DNA from: Brevibacterium sp. RIT 803
Lineage (GTDB): Bacteria; Actinomycetota; Actinomycetes; Actinomycetales; Brevibacteriaceae
Assembly: GCF_016892625.1 (NCBI RefSeq)
Contig: NZ_JAFEMW010000001.1
Span: 310,001-374,000, forward strand
DNA: 64,000 nucleotides
Reading direction: 5' to 3'
In this document: in pieces, positions 51,984 to 61,463 of the stretch
How the letters are laid out: each line of letters opens with the position of its first letter
Numbering within the stretch: the stretch's first letter is position 1
The notes under the pieces: generated by a model
Told to the model about the DNA's origin: nothing
What the model saw: only the letters and a program-made list of their open reading frames with translations
The model's database searches: none
Program-made: the position numbers and the translations under genes

Positions 51984-52002
51984 GAGAGGAAGTGGCTATT
52001 TC

Positions 52003-54528
52003 ATGACCGAAGAGATCGGCGTCGTCGGCGCTCGCGAGCACAACCTGTCCGGTTTCTCCGTCACTCTGCCGCACAGGAAGCTCATCGGCATCTGCGGTGT
52101 ATCGGGCTCGGGCAAGTCGTCGTTGGCCTTCGACACCATCTACGCCGAAGCCCAGCGCCGCTACCTCGAATCGGTCTCCCCGTTCACTCGTCACCTCCTC
52201 GGCGCAGTCTCTGCACCCCAGGTCGACCGGATCACGGGCCTTCCCGCCGCAATTGCAGTGAAACAGCTTGTGTCGACTCCCCCGGAGAATTCGAGCGTGG
52301 GCACCCTGTCACAGGTCTCTGATCTGCTGCGGGTGCTGTTCTCCCGCTTCGGCGACTACCCCGCGAACCAGGGTCGACTGCTTGCTTCTGCTTTCTCGCC
52401 CAACACCGTCGAGGGCGCCTGTCCGACGTGCGCGGCGAAGGGCAGCATCCATGACCTCGACCTCAACGCAGCCGTACCCGACGAGTCGCTGACCATTCGC
52501 GAGGGCGCCATCGCCGCCTGGCCGGGAGGCTGGCTGGGACGAAACTTCAAACACCTCGTCGAAACCATGGGCATCGACATCGACGCCCCCTGGAACAGTC
52601 TTCCCGCCAAGACCCGCGACTGGCTTCTGACCACCGAAGACACCCCGTCTGTCACTGTCAGGCCGGAGGATCTGCGCGAATACATCTCCCGCGGTTACAC
52701 GGGCAAGTTCCGCAGTGCCCGCAGATATCTGCTCGACACGATGATCACGACCGGCAGTGAGACGGTCAGGGCACGCACGGAGGAGTACCTCAGCAACGAA
52801 CTCTGCCCCGACTGCAATGGCAGCCGCATCAATCCGGCAGCTCTGTCGGTGACGATCGGCGGCGCCAATATCGCCGAGGTGGCCACACGCAGTCTCACCG
52901 ATGTGGCCGTCTCCCTCCACGCGGCCATCGCCTCCGAACTCGACCGTGGCCACAATGGCGCGAAACGGTTCTCCAACGCCACCGATGAGGCGGCCCAGGT
53001 CCTCCTCGACGAACTCGACAAACGTACGTCGGTCATCGACAACCTCGGCGTCGGCTATCTCCCACCTCACCGCTCGGCGGCCACCCTCTCCCCCGGCGAG
53101 CTGCAGCGACTGCGCTTGGCGGCACATCTGCACAGCGGTCTGCACGGCATGGTCTACGTCTTCGACGAACTCTCCACCGGACTGCACCCCAAGGACACCG
53201 ATCACCTCTTCACCCATATTGAGGCTCTGCGCGATGCCGGCAACACGGTCATCCTCGTCGAACACGATATGGAGCTGGTGCGCCGGTGCGACTGGGTCAT
53301 CGAACTCGGTCCCGGTGGTGGTGCCCGGGGAGGGCAGCTGATGTTCTCCGGCCCCGTCGCCGAGGCACTCGACGGGAAGAGCTCAACCGCTGTCCGCCTG
53401 CGCAATGAGGCTCCCAGCGAACCTTGGCGAGCACCTCAGGAATTCGGTGATTGGGCTCGGTGCACCGGTCTGTCGGCGAACAACCTCCGCGCTCTGGCGC
53501 TGTCCTTTCCCATCGGCGGTCTCACGACCCTGACAGGAGTTTCCGGGGCGGGTAAGAGCTCGGTGCTGCGATCGTTGGCAACACTGGCCAGAGCCGCTGG
53601 AGCCTCCCCATTCGACGGTGAGGAGGAGCCGAAGACGATACCCCGGCGCAGCAGCACTAGTGGTGGCGGTGAGGGAGGAGATCTTGCCGAGGCAGATGCT
53701 GCCGGGCTCGAGGTCTTCGACCGGGTGGTCAGCTTCGATCAGTCCACCATCGGCCGGTCCCCGCGATCGGTCATCGGCACCTACCTGGGCATCTTCGACA
53801 AGATCCGCGGCCTGTTCGCGAAGACCGATCTGGCGCACAGTCGTGGCTTCACCGCCTCACAGTTCTCCTTCAACACCGCACGGGGACGCTGCCCCCGCTG
53901 TGAAGGACTGGGTTTCATCACCATCGATCTCGTCCACCTGCCGGCCTCCAGCGGCACCTGCCCCGAATGCGAGGGCCGCCGGTTCACCGAGGAGACCCTC
54001 GAGGTCACCGTCGAGGAGCTGACCATCGCAGATGTCCTCGATCTGTCGATCGACACAGCGGCGACGGTGTTCGCCCAACGGCTGGGACTCGTCGCCCATT
54101 TCGAGGTCCTGCAGAGAGTCGGCCTCGGCGGGCTGCTGCTCGGCCAGTCCTCGGCGACGCTGTCCGGCGGTGAGGCGCAGCGGCTGAGGCTGGCCGCGGT
54201 GATGCGGGCCAGGAAGCGACGTGAGCGCTCACTATTCATCCTTGATGAGCCGGCCAACGGCCTGCACCCCAGTGATGCTCGGGTGCTGGGGAAGCTCTTC
54301 GCCCAGATCGTCGAGGAAGGCGATACGATCCTCATGGCCGATCACAATATGGAGCTGGCCGCCGGCTCCGATTGGCTCATCGACATGGGTCCTGGCCCCG
54401 GTCCCGACGGCGGTCACGTCGTGGCCTCCGGCCGGCCGGACGAGGTCGCCAGGGCAGGTGTCGGGGCCACCGCCTCGGTGTTGGCACGTCGATTCGGCAC
54501 AGCGGGCTCAGGCGCTGCAGTCGGCTGA
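52003..54528 (+). CDS. UvrA-like ABC ATPase (UvrA2/drug-resistance type)
   Basis: About 841 residues with two ABC ATPase modules. Walker A motifs are GVSGSGKSS (about 32-40) and GVSGAGKSS (about 511-519); signature motifs are LSPGELQRL (about 363; Pro in place of the usual second Gly) and LSGGEAQRLRL (about 720). Zinc-finger cysteines occur as CPTC, CPDC, CPRC and CPEC. The length is about 100 residues below housekeeping UvrA, as in UvrA2 proteins that lack the UvrB-binding insert and protect against DNA-binding drugs. No UvrB partner is near. Start chosen at MTEEIGVVGAREHN, the normal UvrA opening. Confidence 0.88.
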   Translation: MTEEIGVVGAREHNLSGFSVTLPHRKLIGICGVSGSGKSSLAFDTIYAEAQRRYLESVSPFTRHLLGAVSAPQVDRITGLPAAIAVKQLVSTPPENSSVGTLSQVSDLLRVLFSRFGDYPANQGRLLASAFSPNTVEGACPTCAAKGSIHDLDLNAAVPDESLTIREGAIAAWPGGWLGRNFKHLVETMGIDIDAPWNSLPAKTRDWLLTTEDTPSVTVRPEDLREYISRGYTGKFRSARRYLLDTMITTGSETVRARTEEYLSNELCPDCNGSRINPAALSVTIGGANIAEVATRSLTDVAVSLHAAIASELDRGHNGAKRFSNATDEAAQVLLDELDKRTSVIDNLGVGYLPPHRSAATLSPGELQRLRLAAHLHSGLHGMVYVFDELSTGLHPKDTDHLFTHIEALRDAGNTVILVEHDMELVRRCDWVIELGPGGGARGGQLMFSGPVAEALDGKSSTAVRLRNEAPSEPWRAPQEFGDWARCTGLSANNLRALALSFPIGGLTTLTGVSGAGKSSVLRSLATLARAAGASPFDGEEEPKTIPRRSSTSGGGEGGDLAEADAAGLEVFDRVVSFDQSTIGRSPRSVIGTYLGIFDKIRGLFAKTDLAHSRGFTASQFSFNTARGRCPRCEGLGFITIDLVHLPASSGTCPECEGRRFTEETLEVTVEELTIADVLDLSIDTAATVFAQRLGLVAHFEVLQRVGLGGLLLGQSSATLSGGEAQRLRLAAVMRARKRRERSLFILDEPANGLHPSDARVLGKLFAQIVEEGDTILMADHNMELAAGSDWLIDMGPGPGPDGGHVVASGRPDEVARAGVGATASVLARRFGTAGSGAAVG

Positions 54529-54530
54529 CG

Positions 54531-54764
54531 TCAACTCCGGCGGGTCAGCCGTCTGTACCCGAAGCCACCGGCCAACCCGGCTCCGGCGAGCGCACCGACA
54601 GGGAGGCTCACCGGGGCAATGACCAGCACCGCTTCCTGCCAGATCCCTGCTATGAGGTCGTTGACGATGATCATGGCGAGAGCTCCTCCGATGAACCCGA
54701 GCATCATCAGACCGATGACACGCGCCCACAGCCGACCACCTCGGCGGGCTTCGTTCCCGGTCAC
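54531..54764 (-). CDS. Very small two-span membrane protein
   Basis: About 77 residues: a basic N-terminus, a span at about 16-36 (GLMMLGFIGGALAMIIVNDL), a second at about 45-65 and a basic end YRRLTRRS. The GTG at 54764 overlaps the stop of the upstream membrane protein gene by 4 bp and is preferred; an ATG at 54797 in the same frame would overlap it by 37 bp. No family is recognised; the overlap suggests the two proteins act together. Confidence 0.6.
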   Translation of the reverse strand: MTGNEARRGGRLWARVIGLMMLGFIGGALAMIIVNDLIAGIWQEAVLVIAPVSLPVGALAGAGLAGGFGYRRLTRRS

Positions 54765-55180
54765 TGTCCGAGTCGATTCAGAGTCCAGGTTCCCCATCGC
54801 AGACGGCGGACGAGCAATGCCAGTCCCCCGGCGATGACACCCCAGACAGCGTTCGTCACCAGCATGGGGATGATGGCCAGCGGCTGCACCAGAGGCCCCT
54901 CGAGGTGGCCCAGCAGAATCGGGGACAGGACGCCGCTGAGAATGATGGCGCCGAGGGCGTAGATGACTCCGACGATGCCCCCGCTGAGGAGCGGGTTGGC
55001 CGACCGGGACAGCCCTAGTGCCAGCGCCCACACCAGTGTCACCAGCACCGTCATTCCGAGAGCGATAGCCGGGGTGGGAAGCCCGGAGTTCTCGAGGGCG
55101 ATACGCGCCACGGGACGGACGAGGCCGAGCAACCCGAGAATGATGAGCAGAGGCCATTTGAGTTCACGAAAATACTTCAT
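54761..55180 (-). CDS. Four-span membrane protein, unknown function
   Basis: 139 residues with four predicted spans (about 8-28, 40-58, 66-88, 98-122) and positive ends (MKYFRELKWP and VRRLRWGTW). No motif is recognised. It is divergent from the two-component system 150 bp away and is coupled to the 77-residue protein downstream, so these could be targets of that system. ATG 55180 is the only start. Function unknown. Confidence 0.68.
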   Translation of the reverse strand: MKYFRELKWPLLIILGLLGLVRPVARIALENSGLPTPAIALGMTVLVTLVWALALGLSRSANPLLSGGIVGVIYALGAIILSGVLSPILLGHLEGPLVQPLAIIPMLVTNAVWGVIAGGLALLVRRLRWGTWTLNRLGQ

Positions 55181-55320
55181 TGTTCGAGATTAGAGTCAGC
55201 GCACACCCGGCCGCATCGGCTCACACGCGCGACCGGCATCGAGATCTGAGGACATTCCCGTACGTCGAGAAGCGACATCGCTCGGCGCTTCCAACGGTGC
55301 CCACTGAGGTGAGACGTCTC

Positions 55321-55326
55321 TATGCT
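55321..55326 (+). promoter_or_regulatory. -10 element of a probable leaderless promoter for the histidine kinase gene
   Basis: TATGCT is followed by 6 nt and the ATG at 55333, with no ribosome binding site. Confidence 0.5.
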
Positions 55327-55332
55327 GGGATC

Positions 55333-56496
55333 ATGGGACCGCGAAGAACCGACGCCATTCTCGCCCTTGTGGTGACAGTGTCGCTGGCAGCCATCATTGC
55401 ACTGGCACAGATCGACGCAGGGACACCGTTGCGGTGGCTGCCCTTCGTCTTCGCCATCGGGTTCGGCGCCGTACTCCTTCTGCGACGCGGACTGCCGAGA
55501 ACCGTCGTCGTCCTCAGCGTCCTGGGGACCTTCGCCTACTACAGCCTCGACCTCGTCCCGATCGGGGTCGCTCTGCCCGTGGTCGCTGCGTTCTTCTCCG
55601 TCGCCGAGGTGGGGCTGACCCGATTCGCCGTCGTCTCGGGAGCCGTGGTGTTCCTTGTGTCGACCGCTTTTCGGATTCGAGATGATTCGCTTCCGCTCGG
55701 TCGTCTTCTCGGGGCCGAGTCGATCTCAACGATCGCACTCATCGCCGCGGCGATTGCCCTCGGACATGCCGTGGCCACCCACCGACGCTTCCTCGACCAA
55801 CACACCCAGCTGCTCCGTCTCCAGGATGAACACCTGCGCAAGGAATCCGAGAGACAGATCCAGCACGAAAGACTGCAGCTCTCGCGCGACCTCCACGACA
55901 CGCTTGGACACAAGCTCTCGGTCATCTCTCTTCATGCTGCGGTCGGCATCGAGGCGATCGAACAGGGTGATCAGGAGAGTTCGGAGGCAGCAGAGGCCCT
56001 TGATCGTGTTCGCGCCGAAGCCGGAGAGTCACTGAACGATCTGCGATCCTTGGTCCGTCTCCTGCGCTCCGGGGACGAAACGACCCGCACCAGCCTCGGC
56101 ATCGATGGCATTGAGACTCTCCTCGAACAAGCGAGGACCATGGGGATCTCGGTCGACTCGACGGTCGGACTCTCACCCGGCCAGGTGCCATCCCCTGTCG
56201 AAACGGTGATCTTCCGCGTGGTCCAGGAGGGAATCACGAACGTGCTCCGACATGCCTCGGCGACGGCCGTCAGCATCACGATCGGACTCAGCGATGATGA
56301 CGTCACGGTGACAGTGGCCGACGACGGAACTGGAGCCGATTCCGCTGCCACGCTCGGAGAGGAGAGCGCGGGCGGACACGGACTCAAGGGGATGAGTGAG
56401 AGGGTGCGCCTCCTGGGCGGACAGCTCAGCACCCGATCCGCCCCGAATCGGGGCTTCACCCTGCACGCCACGCTGCCGAGGAGGATCGACTCATGA
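55333..56496 (+). CDS. NarL-type sensor histidine kinase (HisKA_3)
   Basis: About 387 residues. Five or six membrane spans (about 8-130) make an intramembrane sensor, with a coiled helix at about 155-180. The phospho-accepting His is in LSRDLHDTLGHKLS at about residue 187 (HisKA_3), and the ATP-binding part shows VQEGITNVLRHASA (N box), VADDGTG and GGHGLKGMSERV. ATG 55333 is chosen from the -10 element 6 nt upstream; the longer frame adds 51 poorly composed residues. Its stop overlaps the response regulator start by 4 bp. The signal is unknown. Confidence 0.9.
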   Translation: MGPRRTDAILALVVTVSLAAIIALAQIDAGTPLRWLPFVFAIGFGAVLLLRRGLPRTVVVLSVLGTFAYYSLDLVPIGVALPVVAAFFSVAEVGLTRFAVVSGAVVFLVSTAFRIRDDSLPLGRLLGAESISTIALIAAAIALGHAVATHRRFLDQHTQLLRLQDEHLRKESERQIQHERLQLSRDLHDTLGHKLSVISLHAAVGIEAIEQGDQESSEAAEALDRVRAEAGESLNDLRSLVRLLRSGDETTRTSLGIDGIETLLEQARTMGISVDSTVGLSPGQVPSPVETVIFRVVQEGITNVLRHASATAVSITIGLSDDDVTVTVADDGTGADSAATLGEESAGGHGLKGMSERVRLLGGQLSTRSAPNRGFTLHATLPRRIDS

Positions 56497-57179
56497 TCTC
56501 CATTCTGCTTGTCGACGACCAGGAACTCGTGCGCACCGGACTGCGCCAATTGGCCGTCAGCGATGGCGATATCGATGTCGTCGCCGAGGCGGCAGATGGT
56601 CGAGCAGGGCTCGGCCTCGTGCGACAGCTGGCTCCCGATGTCGTGCTCATGGACATCAGGATGCCTGTGATGGATGGGATCACGGCGACGAGGCTCATCA
56701 CCGGCGACCCTGGGCTCAATTCTACGAAGGTCGTCATGCTCACGACCTTCGACGACGATGAGGACATCGTGTCCGCCATCCAGGTCGGCGCCAGCGGCTA
56801 CCTCCTCAAGGACATCAGACCGGCCGATCTGCGCTCGGCCATCCGCTCCGTCGCCGGCGGTGATTCGATCCTCTCCCCATCGGTGACCAATACGTTGCTG
56901 CGACGATTGAACGCCGGGCAGAAGGCCATGCCGCGACCCGAGCTGCTCGAGGCGCTCACCGATCGCGAGAGGGAGGTTCTGGCACGTATCGGTCGGGGTG
57001 AGTCGAACCAACAGGTAGGTGCCAGCCTGTTCATCAGCCCAGAGACTGCGCGCACCTACGCCAGTCGTCTGCTGGGCAAACTCGGGGCACGTGACCGGTC
57101 ACAGCTTGTCGTTCTCGCCTACGAGTCCGGGCTTGTCGTCCCCGGAGATGCGGTGCCGGAAGGCAACGGCCAGACATAA
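56493..57179 (+). CDS. NarL/FixJ-family response regulator (LuxR-type HTH)
   Basis: 228 residues: receiver domain (1-125) with the acidic pair in LVDDQ, phospho-acceptor Asp54 in VLMDIRMP, Thr in VVMLTTF and Lys in YLLKDI; a LuxR-type HTH at about 155-220 with LTDREREVLARIGRGESNQQVG and ETARTYASRLLGKLG. It is the partner of the kinase, whose stop it overlaps. The targets are not in view, though the divergent membrane genes 1.3 kb upstream are candidates. Confidence 0.94.
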   Translation: MISILLVDDQELVRTGLRQLAVSDGDIDVVAEAADGRAGLGLVRQLAPDVVLMDIRMPVMDGITATRLITGDPGLNSTKVVMLTTFDDDEDIVSAIQVGASGYLLKDIRPADLRSAIRSVAGGDSILSPSVTNTLLRRLNAGQKAMPRPELLEALTDREREVLARIGRGESNQQVGASLFISPETARTYASRLLGKLGARDRSQLVVLAYESGLVVPGDAVPEGNGQT

Positions 57180-57197
57180 CTGATCGATCGCGTGAGC

Positions 57198-58463
57198 TCA
57201 ACCGCGTCTGAGGCTGCGGACGACGGTGAACTTGCTGGTGCGAGCGACCTGTTCGCTGGGTCCGATGACACGCTCCAAGGTCTCGCGGTAGTGCAGGTGT
57301 GAGTTGTAGACCGTGAGGACTCGCCCCTCGGGTGCCAGCAGCTCGGCTGCTGTGCGCATGAGTCCGGCAGCGGTGTCTGTTTCGATGGTCGTGCCCTGGT
57401 GGAAGGGCGGGTTGAGCAGAATGAGGTCGTGCCCGCCGGCGCGCACCGAAGAGTCTGCGCCCGTCAGAGCCTGCACATCCGTGGCATCGGCGAGGATGGC
57501 CTCGACCTCGAGTCCGTTCGCCTCAGCGGTCTCCCTCGCCGAGGCGACCGCCGACTTCGATACGTCCACGCCAGTGCCCTTCTTCGCCGCCGTGACCTGC
57601 ATCGCAGCTGTGAGCAGCCATCCGTTCCCACACCCGAGGTCAAGGACCGAGTTCGGGGAACCAGGACCCGCCTCGGCGAGTCGAGTCTCGGAGGACTCGG
57701 CCTCGGCGGGCTCAGATTCGGCTGCCAGAGCCGTGAGCAGCGCGGCCGAGCCCTCATCGCTTTTGACCCCGGAGAAGCAGGCTCCGTGGGCCCTGACCTG
57801 CAGCGGACCTGTGGCCGGATGATCGATTCTGCTGTGCCTGGGGAAGCTCGGCAGGCTCGGTGATGACAGCGACCTGCTGCCGATGATCATGCGGTGCTTG
57901 CCGACGCCTGGCGAGACGTCGACGCGGGCGAAACCACGCGCCAGTTCCTTGTTTACCGCTCGGCTCATCGAATCGCTACGACCGATGACGATGATCGTCC
58001 TCACGTGGGCCTGGATGGCAGCGATCGTCTCGGCCAACGCGTGGGTGGCCTTCGGTGCGTTGACGATCGCCCAGACTTCTTGTGCTTCCGGGGCGAAGAC
58101 AGCGAGATCGTCGATGGGGCTGGCCTGATCTGCCACCTCGGCGACGGTGCGTGCTTCGTCTACCCGGTCGTTGTACGTGCGCACGGGGACGATCTCGCTC
58201 AACAGCCGCGACTGCAGTCCCTGGCCGTCATCGACGATGAGGACCTCGTGCGGAAGTCTCACGACCGCCTCGGCGTCCACGAATGTTCCTTCCGTCGCAC
58301 GCCCGGAGACGTCGAGTTCTCCGCTGCGTCGCCCCAGGACATACTCGATGAGGATCCTTGCCTGTGGGAATCCCGGAACTTCAGCGAGCTCGGGAAACTG
58401 TTCCAGCAGATCCTGGCTGCGGTGGCGGGCAGGAGAATCCGGAGACAGGAGGGTAGAAGGCAT
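57198..58463 (-). CDS. RsmC/RlmG-like SAM-dependent methyltransferase
   Basis: 421 residues. The N-terminal half is a degenerate methyltransferase-like domain (about 30-210), as in RsmC and RlmG. The C-terminal half binds SAM: VLDLGCGNGWLLTAAM at about 270, then ILADATDV and the catalytic LLNPPFHQG at about 350, the NPPF motif of N2-guanine methyltransferases. It is therefore probably an rRNA guanine-N2 methyltransferase; 16S or 23S cannot be told apart here. An insert at about 240-265 is rich in Ala, Glu and Ser. Stands alone. Confidence 0.88.
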   Translation of the reverse strand: MPSTLLSPDSPARHRSQDLLEQFPELAEVPGFPQARILIEYVLGRRSGELDVSGRATEGTFVDAEAVVRLPHEVLIVDDGQGLQSRLLSEIVPVRTYNDRVDEARTVAEVADQASPIDDLAVFAPEAQEVWAIVNAPKATHALAETIAAIQAHVRTIIVIGRSDSMSRAVNKELARGFARVDVSPGVGKHRMIIGSRSLSSPSLPSFPRHSRIDHPATGPLQVRAHGACFSGVKSDEGSAALLTALAAESEPAEAESSETRLAEAGPGSPNSVLDLGCGNGWLLTAAMQVTAAKKGTGVDVSKSAVASARETAEANGLEVEAILADATDVQALTGADSSVRAGGHDLILLNPPFHQGTTIETDTAAGLMRTAAELLAPEGRVLTVYNSHLHYRETLERVIGPSEQVARTSKFTVVRSLRRG

Positions 58464-58657
58464 TCGAACAGTCTAGTCGGACTGAGCCCCTGCTTCAGTC
58501 GCGGATGCGCCACCACCGGGAACGACCGACTCACACAGATCTGCGCTGCAGGCTGAGGCGGAGTTACATGCAGGTTGGGGCAGACTGAGGAGCGTCGCAG
58601 CACGCAGATGTGCTACTAATTGAGGGAGCTTCGTCCAGTGTCGCATCAGGAGAGATC

Positions 58658-59062
58658 ATGACAATTCTCGTCGGTTATTCCCCCTCACCCGAAGGCAAGG
58701 CCGCCGTCACGTTCGGCATCGATCAGGCGAGGGCCTTCGATGACACCGTGATCGTGCTCAACGCCGGCATCGGAGAGACCCCCGACGAACGCGGTGTCGC
58801 GACGAATCAGGACATGGAGGAACTCAAAGAGGCGCTGCGCTCATCCAAGGTCTCCCATGAGATCCTGCAGTTCCTGCGCGGCAATGATCCCGTTGAGGAA
58901 CTCCTCGCCCTCGCCGAGGCGACCGAAGACACCCGCATGATCGTGATCGGATCGCGTCGCCGCTCCCCCGTCGGCAAACTCATCATGGGCTCGACCGCCC
59001 AGCGCATCATCCTCGACGCTGACGTCCCCGTCGTCTCTGTCAAGGCTGACAAGAAGGCGTAG
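58658..59062 (+). CDS. Universal stress protein (UspA family)
   Basis: About 134 residues with the ATP-binding Usp signature GSRRRSPVGKLIMGSTAQRI, of the Gly-x2-Gly-x9-Gly-Ser/Thr type, and VPVVSVK at the end. It is a single-domain Usp. ATG 58658 has CAGGAGAG 5 nt upstream; the longer frame has none. Such proteins are commonly induced by stress or growth arrest, but no regulator or site is seen here. It is followed by a convergent gene. Confidence 0.92.
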   Translation: MTILVGYSPSPEGKAAVTFGIDQARAFDDTVIVLNAGIGETPDERGVATNQDMEELKEALRSSKVSHEILQFLRGNDPVEELLALAEATEDTRMIVIGSRRRSPVGKLIMGSTAQRIILDADVPVVSVKADKKA

Positions 59063-59120
59063 GGGCCGCGCCCTCACTCCCGCCCACGCAACACCTACCA
59101 GCCGTTGACCACGCTGAGGG

Positions 59121-60263
59121 TCAGGGACCGACGATGGCTGCGATGAGGTCGTCGACGTCCTCGGCGGTGGTATCGAAGGCACACATGAGGCGCACCACGT
59201 TCTTGGCCATGGGCCAGTCGGCGAAAGCGAATCTCTGCCGAGCTCGTGCTGCGACCTCCTCAGGCATGTGCACGAAGACCACGTTTGATTCGGTCTTCGC
59301 CACGATCGAAATATCGGGTGCACGACCGGCGGCGGCTGCCTCGGTGAGGCCATCTGCCAATCGTTGGGCCATGCCGTTGGCGTGACTCGCGGAGGTGCGC
59401 CACAGCTCACCGTCGTAGAGGGCGCCCAGCTGGGCGGAGAGGAAGCGCATCTTCGATGACAGCTGCAGGTTCATCTTCCGCAGGAACTTCATCCCCTGGC
59501 CGATGTCGGGGTTGAGGACGACGATCGCTTCTGCGCCGAGGAGTCCGTTCTTCGTCCCACCGAGGCTGATGATGTCGACGCCGGTCGCCGTCGTCAGCGA
59601 CCCGAGCTCAGTGTTCAGATAGGCCGCGGCATTGCCCAGACGCGAACCGTCAACATGCAGGATCATATCGAGCCTGTGAGCCGTGTCGGCGATCTGGCGA
59701 ATCTCCTCCGGCGTGTATGTCGTGCCCCATTCGGTCGATTCCGAGATACTCACAGCCAAGGGCTGAGCGTTGTGTTCGTTGCCGCGGCCAAGCACCGCGC
59801 CTTCGATGATCTCAGGAGTCAGCTTCCCGTCGGGAGTAGCTGCGCCGATGATCTTGAGCCCGCCGACCTTCTCCGGCGCACCGGTTTCGTCATAGTTAAT
59901 GTGGGCGGAGGCTGCGGTGATGACAGCCGCCCAGCGGGGCAGCGCCGACTGCAGCGCGAGGACGTTGGCGCCGGTGCCGTTGAAGACCGGGAACGCCTGG
60001 GCGGAGGGTCCGAAGTGGCCCTTCATGACTTCACTGAAGCGGGCGGTCCAGGGATCACCACCGTAGCCGGGGGTGTGCCCGACATTGGCTTCCGTGATGG
60101 CGGCGATGACTTCGGGGTGGGCGCCGGCCCAGTTGTCGGAGCCGAAGTTGCGCGGATGAGCCGAAGGCGAGGTGTCGACGGGCTGCGGGTCGATCGGTTG
60201 CGGGGCGAGGGGCGTTGCCTGGTCGGCAGGTATGTTCTGGGACAGCGGTGTCTGATCATTCAC
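59121..60263 (-). CDS. Low-specificity threonine aldolase-family PLP enzyme
   Basis: 380 residues. Splits L-threonine or allo-threonine to glycine and acetaldehyde. The family motifs are NFGSDNWAGAHPEV, FNGTGANVLAL, HVDGSRLGNAA with Asp205 and Arg208 contacting PLP, and the Schiff-base Lys238 in ISLGGTKNGLLG. About 35 residues at the N-terminus are Pro/Gln/Asp-rich and extend beyond the family norm, but no closer start exists, so the extension is probably real. Substrate preference within beta-hydroxy amino acids is not determinable. Confidence 0.9.
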   Translation of the reverse strand: MNDQTPLSQNIPADQATPLAPQPIDPQPVDTSPSAHPRNFGSDNWAGAHPEVIAAITEANVGHTPGYGGDPWTARFSEVMKGHFGPSAQAFPVFNGTGANVLALQSALPRWAAVITAASAHINYDETGAPEKVGGLKIIGAATPDGKLTPEIIEGAVLGRGNEHNAQPLAVSISESTEWGTTYTPEEIRQIADTAHRLDMILHVDGSRLGNAAAYLNTELGSLTTATGVDIISLGGTKNGLLGAEAIVVLNPDIGQGMKFLRKMNLQLSSKMRFLSAQLGALYDGELWRTSASHANGMAQRLADGLTEAAAAGRAPDISIVAKTESNVVFVHMPEEVAARARQRFAFADWPMAKNVVRLMCAFDTTAEDVDDLIAAIVGP

Positions 60264-60390
60264 ACGTTCAGATTAGCCTCCCACGCGGGCCCCGCACAGT
60301 CCGTTCCAGAACCACCCGTGGCAACGGGGTGATTTGATGCTGGCGGGACGGACTGCTGAACTAGCTGGAGGGAAAGCGAGCCCGGGTGAA

Positions 60391-61362
60391 CTATGCCCCC
60401 AAATTGAACGATTGTCGGTAGGCCGAGGGGGTGGTTCCGACGAGCGCTCGAAAATGTTCACGCAATTGTGTTGCCGAGGCGTACCCCACGTCGTGGCCGA
60501 TCTGGTCGATTGACAGGTCTGTATTCTCGAGGAGCTCCTGCGCTCGCTGAACCCGCTGATGAGTCACCCATTTGAGCGGCGTGGTTCCGACCTGCGCAAT
60601 GAATCTGCGAGTCAGCTGTCTCGTAGAGAGAGCGGAACGTTCGGCCAATGCGGCAAGATCCAGGTTCGTGCCCAAACGGGCCTTCGCCCAGTCCAAGGTC
60701 TCGGCCAGACCAGTGTCCCCTCGATCAGCGCCGGCCGCATCAACACGGCTGGGCCAATCGACGAACTGCTGCTGCCCGCCGTGTCGCAGCGGTGCCGTGA
60801 CCATCCGTTTGGCGATCGTGCTCGCCGCGGCCGCACCCAGCTCTCGTCTCACAACATGCAGGCAGGTGTCGATGGCCGCCGCTGTACCGGCCCCGGTGAC
60901 GACCCGGCCGGTGTCGGTGAAGAGGTTGGCACTGACGACGTCCACCAGTGGGAACCTGCGGGCCAGCTCATCTTCGAACAGCCAATGAGTGCTTGCAGAC
61001 AATCCGTCCAGGACACCGGTCTCTGCGAGGATGAAGGCCCCGCTGCACAGAGACACCACGAGCGCACCGTTCGCATGCGCTTCCCTGATGGCTCGATGTT
61101 CCGCCGAGTTTCCGGTCGATGGAAGCGTCGCAGAGACGATGACGACATCGGCATCGGCGAGCCCCTCGAGACCATGTGTCGATTCGACGCACACCGACGG
61201 CCGGTGCTTCGATTCGACCCGGCCCGGGCCGCCGTCCGAGCACACCCGATAGTCGACGAGCGGCAGGCCAGCCTCTGAGCGGTCGATTCCGAAAACCTCC
61301 GCCGTCACCCCGAATTCGAAGAGCGAGATCCCCTCTCTGATCAGTACTGCCACAGTCCACAT
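60391..61362 (-). CDS. GlxA-family regulator (DJ-1/PfpI domain plus AraC HTH)
   Basis: About 323 residues. N-terminal DJ-1/PfpI-like domain (1-185), with the nucleophile-elbow Cys in VVSLCSGAFILAE; C-terminal AraC/XylS HTH (about 220-318) with ALSTRQLTRRFIAQVG and IGHDVGYASATQLREHFR. The type regulates amino acid, betaine or nitrogen catabolism. ATG 61362 (MWTVAVLIREGISLFEFG) is the normal GlxA start; the longer frame overlaps the divergent permease gene. It probably controls that permease. The regulatory DNA would be the 100-bp gap between the starts. Confidence 0.9.
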   Translation of the reverse strand: MWTVAVLIREGISLFEFGVTAEVFGIDRSEAGLPLVDYRVCSDGGPGRVESKHRPSVCVESTHGLEGLADADVVIVSATLPSTGNSAEHRAIREAHANGALVVSLCSGAFILAETGVLDGLSASTHWLFEDELARRFPLVDVVSANLFTDTGRVVTGAGTAAAIDTCLHVVRRELGAAAASTIAKRMVTAPLRHGGQQQFVDWPSRVDAAGADRGDTGLAETLDWAKARLGTNLDLAALAERSALSTRQLTRRFIAQVGTTPLKWVTHQRVQRAQELLENTDLSIDQIGHDVGYASATQLREHFRALVGTTPSAYRQSFNLGA

Positions 61363-61463
61363 GTCATCCAGTATGGCCCTCAACAACGCAGATGTCTCGA
61401 AACCGTTGATGAATGTCATTTCAGCCACTCGTCGATCCGCCGTGTTCGCGATTGAGTGAAGAT

